DNA from: an uncultured Pseudomonadota bacterium | GTDB lineage: Bacteria; Pseudomonadota; Gammaproteobacteria; Burkholderiales; SG8-39 | Assembly: GCA_903921325.1 (NCBI GenBank) | Contig: CAIXPL010000002.1 | Location: 1 to 57,289, forward strand | Direction: 5' to 3' | DNA: 57,289 nucleotides | In this document: positions 1 through 6,554 of the stretch, one piece after another | Layout of the letters: every line of letters begins with the position of its first letter | Numbering within the stretch: position 1 is the stretch's first letter | Made by a program: the position numbers and the translations under genes | The notes under the pieces: model-generated | The model's database searches: none | The model's input: only the letters and a program-made list of their open reading frames with translations | Told to the model about the DNA's origin: nothing

Positions 1-46
1 CCGAGGGTGCCACGGTTATCCCGCGTGCTACGCAGCGATCAATGAC

Positions 47-138
47 TGTCCAGATTGCCCTGGAATTGGTGTCCAGTTTGCCGTGGAATCACTGTCCAGT
101 TTCGCGTGGAATCGGTGTCCAGTTTGGCTTGGAATACG
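47..138. repeat. Four tandem 23-bp direct repeats
   Basis: Four consecutive units of exactly 23 bp begin at 47, 70, 93 and 116. Each opens with TGTCCAG and carries TGGAAT at the same offset, and the bases between vary. Multiple repeated motifs of this kind occur at the ends of IS21-family elements, so a leftover IS end is the leading reading. Iterons of a replication origin are the alternative, because replication-type and parA genes follow. No transposase gene is visible in the window, so the assignment is inference. Confidence 0.6.
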
Positions 139-480
139 CATCCGGGTCTCGCAAACATTTTGCTCGGGGACAAAATTCCTGAATTTCAGTGTCCCCGAAT
201 TGTCCCCGTTGTCCCGGAGTGTCCTTCGACAGCTGTCACCGTTTTGTCCCCGTGCCAACATGTGCTGGTGCGTTGGTGGGGTTGGTTCAGACGCGTAACA
301 CGCAAACACCCCCCAACAATTTCAAAATGCGCCCGCCGTGTGCGCTTTTCGCCGATCGATTCCGCAGTCGGTTCGATAGACTTCGGTTCATGGGCGCGCT
401 TTCCCTTCTTTTCTGCAAATCAGCCACCGGGCGACACGACGAGCTAAACAGCTGGCTCTACGTCGCGCTGGTGGCCATAA
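139..480. other. Gene-free stretch after the 23-bp repeats
   Basis: No convincing coding region was found here on either strand. The short open frames overlap each other and show no protein-like composition or ribosome binding site. The left half holds several scattered copies of TGTCCC/TGTCCCC (about 173-250). The sequence looks like decayed or non-coding element DNA. Confidence 0.4.
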
Positions 481-672
481 CGCTCATCCTACCCATTGCC
501 ACTGACCATCGTCGCCGGCCACCAGCGCGTTCTCGTGCGTGACCTGATGCGCCTCACCGGCAACGAGGAGTCGGTTTCCCTGGCGGCCGTTGCACCGCCC
601 ACCCCGAAACGGCGCGGCCCGGGCCGTCCGCGCAAGTTGGCACCAACCGTAGGAGCCAGCCATGAGCAATGA
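481..672 (+). pseudogene. C-terminal fragment of an unrecognised element gene
   Basis: An open frame follows the stop codon at 478-480 and ends at a TGA at 670-672. It has no credible start codon near its left end. The translated segment ends in a basic stretch containing RRGPGRPRK, an AT-hook-like motif, so the intact protein may have bound DNA. Its end overlaps the start of the next gene by 11 bp, which is typical of an operon. It is read as the surviving tail of a larger gene whose 5' part was lost. I do not recognise the family. Confidence 0.4.
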
Positions 673-1519
673 TCCCGTCAAAATCATCAAGCGACGTGCT
701 TGGTCGGCTGTACCGGATGACATCCTGCAAGACAAGCGGATCAGCCTCAAGGCCCGTGCCGTCATGGCTTGAATTGTCGGACGGCCAGCTGACTGGATTC
801 TCTACATCCGGCAGATGCAGGGCGCCCTCGGAATGACCGAAGCCATGTGGAAGTCCATCCGGAGCGAACTCGAAACCGCCGGGTATTTCAAGCAGCATCG
901 GGTGCAGTTGGCAAACGGCAAGATCCAATGGCAAAAGAGCTTCACCGACGAACCAATGCAACCATCCCCAAGTTCGCCACCGATGGAAAAAATCATCGAT
1001 GGTGAAACCACGTATGGGGCGACCACCGGTGATTTCGCCACCGGTGGTGAAGTGGGGGATATACCACCTATACAGAAGCAGAGGAAGTTACCACCACCAC
1101 CTACCTCCTCCAAAAAACACGCCCAGCCGAAATCAACACCACAGCCGGTGGTGGTGGAGGAGCTTGATGAGTTGGTTGAAGCTGCCTGCTGGCAGGCCAC
1201 GAGGGCTGACAAGCAAATTGCGAATCCTTCGGCATGGCGGGCCAGTGTTCGAAAGCGTATTCAAGAAAAAGGCCCCAGCCCGGAGGACCAGCTATGCCTT
1301 GAGGAATGGCGCGCATTCCACAAGGCCAAGGAACGCCGACAAGCCGAAGACGCTGAGAAAGCTGCTAAGGCGGCACCTGTCGCAGATCCTGATGTAGCCA
1401 GGGAACGTGCGAGCAACCTGAGCCGTTCCTTTGGTAGATCGGCATCGCGTCGGAAAAATCCTGGCGACGGTGAAACGACGGCAAATCAACCTCAAGATGA
1501 CGGTGAAATGCCATCATGA
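662..1519 (+). pseudogene. Helix-turn-helix replication-type protein, broken by an in-frame TGA
   Basis: The frame starts MSNDPVKIIKRRAWSAVP at 662 and reads in frame to 1519, except for a TGA at 770-772 (codon 37). A single G-to-A change from TGG (Trp) would explain it. Residues before and after the stop form one continuous winged-helix-like region (SLKARAVMA, stop, IVGRPADWILYIRQMQ). This resembles N-terminal DNA-binding regions of plasmid or integrative-element replication proteins. The rest is a charged, low-complexity C-terminal half rich in Lys, Glu and Ala. Translation could restart at ATG 815 and give a 234-residue remnant without the intact domain. The end overlaps parA by 4 bp. The family assignment is tentative. 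Confidence 0.6.
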
Positions 1520-2175
1520 TTCTGGGAGTCCTCAATACCAAGGGTGGCGTCGGCAAGACCACCACTGCACTCAACCTGGCTATCGCCTGCAAGCTCCATG
1601 GGCGGGATGTTCTGGCTGTCGATGGCGACCGGCAGGGCACCTTGATGGCAGCCTTTTCCGGCCGTGAGATCGAACCGAAGATTCCCTGCGTCCATTATCC
1701 CGATGGCCAAGCATTGCGTCAGCAAGTGAATCTGGCCAAGGAGCGCTATACCGACATCGTCATCGACGCCGGTGGTCGGGATTCCACGGCACTACGTGCC
1801 GCCCTGGTGCTGGCCGACCATGTTCTGATCCCACTGCAGCCAAGATCCTTCGATCTCTGGGCATTGAACGACATGACTGGTCTCCTGGCCCAGGCACGGG
1901 CGACTCGGGACATCTCTGCTTCCGTGTTCCTGTGCATGGCCGATCCAACCGGCAGGGACAATGCCGAGACGGCCGGATCACTGCCACCCGGCGTGGGCTA
2001 TGTCGATGCGCCAGTGATTCGCCTCAAGGCTGTCGCGATGCTCGCGGCTTTGGGCTGTTCGATCCTCGAATATCCGAGTCGGGACGAGAAAGCTGCCCAT
2101 GAATACCGCTGCCTGGCCGCTGCGGTATTCGGATGGCCGAACAGTGAAGTCAGTGGCAAAACGACGGAAGGATGA
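1516..2175 (+). CDS. parA: ParA-family partition ATPase
   Basis: This 219-residue P-loop ATPase belongs to the ParA/MinD/Soj group, which segregates plasmids and integrative elements. The deviant Walker A motif KGGVGKTT spans residues 9-16. The switch region is seen as VDGDRQG, and IVIDAGGRD matches the Walker B/aspartate segment. There is no N-terminal helix-turn-helix, so it is a short type Ib-like or orphan ParA. The ATG overlaps the end of the replication-type gene (ATGA), and a small ribbon-helix-helix protein follows 10 bp downstream, the usual position of a ParB-like partner. It marks the region as derived from a mobile or extrachromosomal element. The family call is firm; which replicon it served is unknown. 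Confidence 0.9.
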   Translation: MILGVLNTKGGVGKTTTALNLAIACKLHGRDVLAVDGDRQGTLMAAFSGREIEPKIPCVHYPDGQALRQQVNLAKERYTDIVIDAGGRDSTALRAALVLADHVLIPLQPRSFDLWALNDMTGLLAQARATRDISASVFLCMADPTGRDNAETAGSLPPGVGYVDAPVIRLKAVAMLAALGCSILEYPSRDEKAAHEYRCLAAAVFGWPNSEVSGKTTEG

Positions 2176-2185
2176 CGGTGAGCCG

Positions 2186-2410
2186 ATGGCGAAACTACGG
2201 AAACCTGACGTATCGCCTCTGCAGGCCGACATCGATGATTTCATCGATCAAGCACCGGATGGCAGGAAGTCGATCAAGCGGGCGGGGAGGAAATGTGCCA
2301 TCACCGTGTCGATCGATCCGAATGTTCTGGAAAGGCTGGATGACTGGGCCAGAGGCTGGGGGATCAGTCGTGCGGCGGCGATCGCCGTGGCGGTGGCGCG
2401 GTTGAAATGA
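2186..2410 (+). CDS. Small ribbon-helix-helix protein, likely ParA partner
   Basis: A 74-residue protein beginning MAKLRKPDVS. The C-terminal half reads CAITVSIDPNVLERLDDWA followed by GISRAAAIAVAVARLK, which has the beta strand, helix and helix pattern of a CopG/Arc-type ribbon-helix-helix DNA-binding domain. The ATG at 2186 was chosen over earlier in-frame starts because those would run deep into parA, and GGTGAG lies just upstream. Small ribbon-helix-helix proteins directly after parA often serve as the centromere-binding ParB-like partner, which is the inferred role. A transcriptional repressor of the same operon is also possible. Confidence 0.7.
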   Translation: MAKLRKPDVSPLQADIDDFIDQAPDGRKSIKRAGRKCAITVSIDPNVLERLDDWARGWGISRAAAIAVAVARLK

Positions 2411-2443
2411 GTGATCCATGAGTGTAGGATTAAATCCTACACT
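2402..2443 (+). promoter_or_regulatory. Predicted parDE promoter with palindromic operator
   Basis: TTGAAA (2402-2407), 17 bp and TAGGAT (2425-2430) form a good sigma-70 promoter. A perfect inverted repeat, AGTGTAGGATT and its complement around one central A, covers 2421-2443 and so overlaps the -10 box and the expected start site. The ParD start codon lies 17 bp further on, after a GGAG site. ParD-type antitoxins bind such palindromes to repress their own operon, so this is the inferred autoregulatory operator. Confidence 0.75.
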
Positions 2444-2459
2444 CTTTGTGGAGGCCGAC

Positions 2460-2735
2460 ATGCGCACAACCCAACAGTTCAGTATCACCCTGCCCAACGA
2501 AATGGCTGGTCTGGTGAAGTCGATGGTAGCCGCTGGTGCCTATGCCACCGAAAGCGAAGTGTTCCGTGACGGGTTGCGCGCACTGATGGCGCGCGAACGT
2601 GCCACGGAGCGTTGGCTCCATGATCAGGTGGGACCCGCCTACGATGCGTTGAAAGCAGATCCTGCCCGTGCCGTTGGTCCTGACAGGGTTCGTGCTCGGA
2701 TTGCCGCTGAACACAAGGCAATGAGTGGCAAATGA
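2460..2735 (+). CDS. parD: ParD-like type II antitoxin
   Basis: A 91-residue antitoxin. Residues 1-45 form a ribbon-helix-helix domain (TTQQFSITLPNEMAGLVK, then YATESEVFRDGLRAL), which is the ParD/CopG fold that dimerises and binds operator DNA. The C-terminal part is a charged helix of the kind that wraps the toxin. ATG 2460 is preferred because GTGGAG precedes it at proper distance and because the palindromic operator at 2421-2443 would lie inside the gene if the upstream GTG/ATG were used. The toxin gene follows within 13 bp. The pair should act as an addiction or stabilisation module. Confidence 0.88.
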   Translation: MRTTQQFSITLPNEMAGLVKSMVAAGAYATESEVFRDGLRALMARERATERWLHDQVGPAYDALKADPARAVGPDRVRARIAAEHKAMSGK

Positions 2736-2748
2736 GTGGCAAGGCGAA

Positions 2749-3069
2749 ATGACATTTCGTGTCGTCTTCTCGCCGGAGGCGGAAGATCAACTGGCTGATC
2801 TGTACCATTACATTGCCGGATCGGCATCCCCAGGGATTGCCGAACGCTACGTCAATGCCATCATCAGCTATTGCGAGACATTGGAAACATTCCCACTGCG
2901 CGGTGCCCAGCGTGATGACATTCGCCCGGGTTTGCGTATCACCAACTACAAAGGACGGACGGTGATTGCATTCGCTGTTGATGCCCAGCAGGTTTTGATC
3001 ATTGGTGTGTTCTATGGCGGCCAGGATTATGAAACAGCCCTGCAGGATGATCTCGACGACGAAAACTGA
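2749..3069 (+). CDS. parE: ParE/RelE-family toxin
   Basis: A 106-residue toxin of the ParE/RelE superfamily. It opens with MTFRVVFSPEAEDQLADLY, the usual first strand and helix, and carries the central YVNAIISYCE helix. It ends in strands with RITNYKGRTVIAFAVDAQQVLIIGVFYGGQDY, quoted here only to the family pattern of strand residues near the C-terminus. ParE toxins poison DNA gyrase whereas RelE members cut mRNA; the sequence alone does not settle which applies. ATG 2749 has AAGG upstream; a GTG at 2725 overlapping the antitoxin stop is an alternative. The gene appears full length. Confidence 0.87.
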   Translation: MTFRVVFSPEAEDQLADLYHYIAGSASPGIAERYVNAIISYCETLETFPLRGAQRDDIRPGLRITNYKGRTVIAFAVDAQQVLIIGVFYGGQDYETALQDDLDDEN

Positions 3070-3664
3070 CACACCGTGCGGGGCCAGTCAGCTCAGGTGT
3101 GGTGCCACTGATACACCTCGCAAAAAAATAATTCCCCCCAGATAACGTCCCGCGCGGTCCCTGGTACTCCTGCTTAATCACTGGCAGTCACCAGTCCTTG
3201 GAGCACTCGTCGAAACCCCGCTTAACACCCTATTTCTGGGTAGCTGTCGTTCGTTCTATCAACCGTGGCGCGTAACGCGTCACGGCCAAAGTGGTAGCTG
3301 GCCACGCAAAACAAACAGCATTCAATAGTGGCGTGATCGGATTCCGGTGCGTCATATTTCAAAACGGTAGCCGACATCGGCGATCGTCGGATCGCAGGGC
3401 TCAAGAGAGTTCTCGTCCATTCAGGCAGTGATAGTGATCACGCTCGTCCCTGCCTCTCATGGCAATGACCGCCTAGGCGGTTTTCAATTTTCATCCTGGC
3501 CGTCAAAGAGACGGGAAGCGATAGAAATAGCCTTATCCATCTTGATTCGCCCAGCTGCCGTTTTCTGGTCAAACTAGACCCGCAGCAATCAGCCTACGGA
3601 CGACATCGAAGCGATTAGCTGAGTCTTGATACCACCTGCCCACCGGCTCTACCCTTGCATTTCG
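3070..3664. other. Gene-free region between ParDE and AbiE-1
   Basis: About 595 bp without a supportable gene. The open frames are short, lack start signals and have no protein-like sequence. The only clear structure is the palindrome with a T-run at 3468-3484. The base composition is less GC-rich than the flanking core genes, consistent with acquired DNA. Confidence 0.4.
3468..3484 (+). terminator. Possible intrinsic terminator
   Basis: The self-complementary 14-mer ACCGCCTAGGCGGT is followed directly by a run of four T, then CAATTTTC. It could end transcripts coming from parDE, but it lies 400 bp downstream and the stem has almost no loop, so support is modest. Confidence 0.35.
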
Positions 3665-4690
3665 CTATGGAATTACCGCCTGATTTACACGCTCTTCAAT
3701 GTCGGTGCAGGCTGACATGAGCTGATCAAAGTTCAGGGGATCACTCAGCAACATGGCGTCCCCAATCATGGCCGCGTAGTCTTCCCGCAATGCGTCACGT
3801 GCAGCTCCATCAGGAACGATTCGAAGCTTGCCTGTTACAGCCGAATGATAGTCAACAACGCCGCCATTGGCGTCCTTCTCAAGGAAGAAGAATGACTTGT
3901 GATCGGCAACGGCCAATGCCACGGACTTGTCGGAGATGATCTCACTAAAGTGATGGCTGTGAGCGATTGCAGCCAGATCGTGCCAATGGCGTGCATACCG
4001 TTCGCTGCGTATGCGTCCCTGCGCGCAGTAGACGTGCGCGGCGGTTGCCTTTTCCCAAAAGGTGCGCGCTACGCTCATGACCATGGGTTTGGCTGTCGGA
4101 AGCGCAATATCTTGGACATGACCATCCATATCGCAAACGACCGGCAGTACTTGGTGCGGCTCGCCAGTGGCACGAGCCCCGAACTCCAGTGTCACGACTG
4201 TTTGAACATAGTCGCTGCCCGGCTTGAGCGGAGGGTAGTGCAGTAGCAGTTTGTCGCTTTCGTCGCCGCTGACTTCCAGGCGAGCACGCAACTGGTCACG
4301 CGCCAACGCAGCTTCAATGACCGGTTGTACGGTGGTGGCGATCCATAGTGGCAGACGCTCGCGTACGGCACGGGTCCATTTGCCTGCCTGACTGCGATTC
4401 GCGGGGAGGGAGTCGCCGCCCCTGGTCATGTCTGGAATGAGTTTGCGAATGTCGTAAGTGAGGTCGATGTCTTCGGAAAAACGGTCGATAAGCTTGTATG
4501 CCTTGGATAAGGACGTTCCGCCTTTGAACGTCAGATCGGCGGCCAGTGCCGAGTCAAAAAGGGCTGCAAGCGTCCACACGACCCACACATCCTTTTCGAG
4601 CAGCAGCGTTGGGCGCTGTGTTTTCTCGCGAACGATCTCCAGTACTTCGCGCTGGTCGTTCGGGCTGAGTCGTAGAAATGATTCAGACAC
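3665..4690 (-). CDS. abiEii: AbiEii-family nucleotidyltransferase toxin (AbiE-1)
   Basis: The toxin of an AbiE type IV toxin-antitoxin and abortive-infection system. Residues 56-59 read KGGT and residues 70-77 RFSEDIDL, the nucleotidyltransferase core that is conserved in AbiEii/AbiGii toxins and binds nucleotide and metal. The predicted product is 341 residues, a normal length, so it looks intact. I chose GTG 4690 because it overlaps the antitoxin stop (GTGTCTGA) and is preceded by a GAAGAAG site; an ATG at 4813 would add 41 residues lying inside the antitoxin gene. It is transcribed with the antitoxin gene upstream (4683-5279). The family is known for phage exclusion and plasmid stabilisation; the specific role here is inferred. 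Confidence 0.88.
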   Translation of the reverse strand: MSESFLRLSPNDQREVLEIVREKTQRPTLLLEKDVWVVWTLAALFDSALAADLTFKGGTSLSKAYKLIDRFSEDIDLTYDIRKLIPDMTRGGDSLPANRSQAGKWTRAVRERLPLWIATTVQPVIEAALARDQLRARLEVSGDESDKLLLHYPPLKPGSDYVQTVVTLEFGARATGEPHQVLPVVCDMDGHVQDIALPTAKPMVMSVARTFWEKATAAHVYCAQGRIRSERYARHWHDLAAIAHSHHFSEIISDKSVALAVADHKSFFFLEKDANGGVVDYHSAVTGKLRIVPDGAARDALREDYAAMIGDAMLLSDPLNFDQLMSACTDIEERVNQAVIP

Positions 4691-5279
4691 GTGCAGCTTC
4701 TTCGCCAATGGCGCGCGCCATCCATGATGGCAAGGTGGCACGGTTGGATTCCAGTGCGTTCCATTCCATTGGCGCAAGAGAACGGTGCAATGCGGCCAGT
4801 GATTTACTGGCATGCGTAGGCCCTAGCCACGCCAAGGCACGAACTGCGGCGCCTGCCTGACCCGTGCCCAAAGCCAGCATCCATCGGGGCACGTGCTTCA
4901 CCATGATTTCGGAGCGACCGAGTGTGAGCTTGCGGGTGCGTCCCGAGGTCACGTAGACCTCACGGACCGGGACCTGCTGGGTCAGACCCAGCGCGTTTGC
5001 CGCATTGGCGCCATGTGGCGCAACGACATCGCCGCTTTGGCTTGCAAGGGCCTCTACCACTTTTTCCGGAGCGGGGGCACGCGTGCCAAAGCGGCTGGAG
5101 ATGGGGGCGACATAAGCGCCACGTGCGACCCGCAGCAACTTGTCCTCCTTGGCCAACCGTGAAAACGCTTGGTCGACCGCTGCCCGTGAACCTAAATGCA
5201 GGAACTCCTTAGGCGACACCACACCTCCCTCGGGAAGGGCTCGAGCGCGCAGCAGGATGGATTCGGGCAGCGTGTTCAT
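4683..5279 (-). CDS. abiEi: AbiEi-family antitoxin (AbiE-1, DUF6088 type)
   Basis: A 198-residue antitoxin and repressor that pairs with the overlapping AbiEii toxin. The N-terminal 60 residues (GGVVSPKEFLHLGSRAAVDQ, then LLRVARGAYVAP) form the winged helix typical of AbiEi/DUF6088 proteins. The C-terminal part contains DVVAPHGANAANALGLTQQV, then a strand-rich segment, as in this family. The start MNTLPESILL at 5279 was preferred over the longer frame beginning at 5348 because the alignment with the winged helix starts here. In studied AbiE systems the antitoxin represses the operon by binding inverted repeats. An imperfect repeat (ATATCAG TTT CTGACAT, 5306-5322) lies just upstream and a longer one at 5416-5439. 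Confidence 0.85.
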   Translation of the reverse strand: MNTLPESILLRARALPEGGVVSPKEFLHLGSRAAVDQAFSRLAKEDKLLRVARGAYVAPISSRFGTRAPAPEKVVEALASQSGDVVAPHGANAANALGLTQQVPVREVYVTSGRTRKLTLGRSEIMVKHVPRWMLALGTGQAGAAVRALAWLGPTHASKSLAALHRSLAPMEWNALESNRATLPSWMARAIGEEAARV

Positions 5280-5415
5280 GATTATGTCTTTGATGTGAGA
5301 AGTATATATCAGTTTCTGACATTGAGCATGGGTCCAATGAGTCCACATTTAGCGATGACTGTGTACAGCCAAGGCTTTGCTATGGGCGACGCGAGGCTAA
5401 TTTCTCCAAAAAAGC

Positions 5416-5439
5416 AATATTCGCTGTGCAGCGAATATT
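5416..5439. repeat. 24-bp perfect inverted repeat
   Basis: AATATTCGCTG and its exact complement flank a central TG. It lies 137 bp upstream of abiEi-1 and 135 bp beyond the end of higA. It could be an operator for the AbiE-1 antitoxin or a hairpin between the two TA modules. No promoter could be placed on it with confidence. Confidence 0.6.
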
Positions 5440-5450
5440 CTGAACTCGGA

Positions 5451-5508
5451 GGGGTATGGAGAAAGCCGCCTGCGCGGCTTTCGGCGGGAATCGAAGCGAT
5501 TCGCCTAC
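5451..5508 (+). repeat. REP-like two-hairpin element, copy 1
   Basis: This 58-bp sequence recurs at 8905-8961 with about 53 matching positions. It holds two potential hairpins: AAAGCCG with CGGCTTT around six bases, and GAATCG with CGATTC around AAG. It sits between higA and abiE-1. The pattern is that of a dispersed REP/BIME-type element. It could also terminate higA transcription. Confidence 0.6.
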
Positions 5509-5573
5509 TGGCGAATCGGCGGCCTGCGCCTGTGTAGGCGAGTCCCGGTTACATGCTCCTGCTGGAACTGACC

Positions 5574-5936
5574 TTAGGCAGCAGCGCGCTGAGTGTGAGG
5601 CGTTCGCTTCAACTTTGCCCCGCGTTCCTTGACCTCGGCAGTGCCCAGATGGTCGATTACCACGGGCGGACGATTCGGAAACTGCGCAACGAGTTCCAGC
5701 GTGCCGCCCATGCTTTCGACGTAGTGGCGCAAGGTGGAAAGCAGCATGTCGCTGCGTTGTTCAAGACGGGAAATCGAATCCTGCCCGACACCGAGCGCCG
5801 ACGCCAGATCCTCCTGCGTCTGCTCGATGGCCTGCCGCAGGTCTTTAAGAGTGGCAAGCTCCTGGGCGCGCCGAACGATTTTGTTGCGTCGTTTTGCGGG
5901 CAAGACCGCCATCACGTCATCGAGTTTTTTTGGCAT
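5574..5936 (-). CDS. higA: HigA-like XRE-family antitoxin
   Basis: A 120-residue helix-turn-helix protein. The XRE domain spans roughly residues 28-85 (TLKDLRQAIEQTQEDLASAL followed by GVGQDSISRLEQRSDMLLST), and the tail GGTLELVAQFPNRPPVVI matches HigA antitoxins paired with Gp49-like toxins. In that family the toxin gene comes first and overlaps the antitoxin start. Exactly this overlap survives here, but the toxin is only a tail (5917-5991). The antitoxin itself appears complete and keeps its start codon. It may now be an orphan regulator or protect against related toxins. No promoter of its own was identified. Confidence 0.83.
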   Translation of the reverse strand: MPKKLDDVMAVLPAKRRNKIVRRAQELATLKDLRQAIEQTQEDLASALGVGQDSISRLEQRSDMLLSTLRHYVESMGGTLELVAQFPNRPPVVIDHLGTAEVKERGAKLKRTPHTQRAAA

Positions 5937-5991
5937 GTTTTATCTCCTTTGCTTTCACGGCGGCGAGCGTCGCCAGATGCTCGTCGAAGCG
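5917..5991 (-). pseudogene. HigB (Gp49-like) toxin, C-terminal remnant
   Basis: In the frame overlapping the higA start, the sequence reads RFDEHLATL, then AAVKAKEIKHAKKTR and a stop at 5917-5919. RFDEHLATL is the conserved C-terminal motif of DUF891/Gp49-like HigB toxins, which end in just this way before a HigA gene. Upstream the similarity stops near 5991, so about 90 N-terminal residues that form the ribonuclease fold are missing. The remnant cannot be an active toxin. It shows a deletion or rearrangement joined here. Confidence 0.72.
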
Positions 5992-6187
5992 TCCAGGGGA
6001 AGCAAGGGATTCGCAATTCGCGAATCGCAAATATCGCCGATGCGAGAGCCGTTGGCAAGCAACCTCTGAGCGGGGTGTGCATCAGACCCACGCGCCAAGC
6101 CGCTGGTTGGTGTCGCCGAGGCCATGCAAAATGGTTGGCGAGCTCTGGCCTTTCCGGCCATCAGGCCGTCAACGCCCTGGAGACGAG

Positions 6188-6298
6188 ATGGACAGTCAAA
6201 CAGCTCGGGAGAAGGCTGCATCCGCGGACGGAACAACTCCGTCAGAGCGGGCTCTGGCCAATCTCGCGCGAAAGGCGTTCCTGTCCCTGTGGAGTTGA
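6188..6298 (+). pseudogene. N-terminal fragment of a hypothetical protein
   Basis: A 36-residue frame with a good ribosome binding site (GGAGACG) begins MDSQTAREKAASADG and ends ALANLARKAFLSLWS before a stop. The ending resembles the opening of larger uncharacterised proteins of defence islands that continue past SLWSYPN. It is therefore read as a truncated 5' end, cut close to the first 51-bp palindrome. The identification is by recollection of the family pattern and is weak. Confidence 0.35.
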
Positions 6299-6350
6299 TG
6301 GGCTAGCTGTTGAGCGCATGGCCAGGCCAGCAGCAATTTAGAATTTATCG

Positions 6351-6412
6351 TTGGCATACGACTAGACTGCGTCCTAAGGACGCAGTCTAGTCGTATGCCA
6401 AGTAGTTGTCAA
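6351..6412 (-). promoter_or_regulatory. Leftward promoter on a perfect 51-bp palindrome
   Basis: On the minus strand TTGACA (6412-6407), 17 bp and TAGACT (6389-6384) make a near-consensus sigma-70 promoter. A perfect palindrome with 25-bp arms around one base (A, 6376) covers 6351-6401, starting 5 bp after the -35 box and centred 8 bp beyond the -10 box. Its core is TGCGTCCTAAGGACGCA. It mirrors the module at 6493-6554. No intact gene lies directly downstream on this strand; a 53-codon frame begins at 6357. Confidence 0.75.
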
Positions 6413-6492
6413 ATTTTAATTCATCGCTCAATGAGGGTATTTTGGCGAATTCTCTCGAACCGATGCGGCGAACTCAAGAGCAATCAGTGTAT

Positions 6493-6554
6493 TTGACTTG
6501 CAATCCAACGAGATATACAATGCGTCCTTAGGACGCATTGTATATCTCGTTGGA
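6493..6554 (+). promoter_or_regulatory. Rightward abiE-2 promoter on a perfect 51-bp palindrome
   Basis: TTGACT (6493-6498), 17 bp and TACAAT (6516-6521) form a strong promoter. A perfect palindrome with 25-bp arms around one base (T, 6529) covers 6504-6554, 5 bp after the -35 box, so its centre falls on the predicted start site. It shares the core TGCGTCCTWAGGACGCA with the leftward module, while the outer arms differ. It precedes abiEi-2, whose probable TTG start lies inside the right arm. AbiEi antitoxins repress by binding inverted repeats in their promoter, so this is the likely operator. Confidence 0.8.

Noticed and set aside
55-542. Overlapping plus-strand frames in the left edge region
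   Set aside because: They read through the 23-bp repeats and have no ribosome binding sites or family resemblance.
5553-6341. A 262-codon open frame on the plus strand
   Set aside because: It runs antisense to higA, whose start, domain and toxin overlap are convincing.
6196-6357. A 53-codon minus-strand frame starting within the left palindrome
   Set aside because: It follows the leftward promoter but overlaps another fragment on the opposite strand and has no recognisable sequence; too weak to annotate as a gene.
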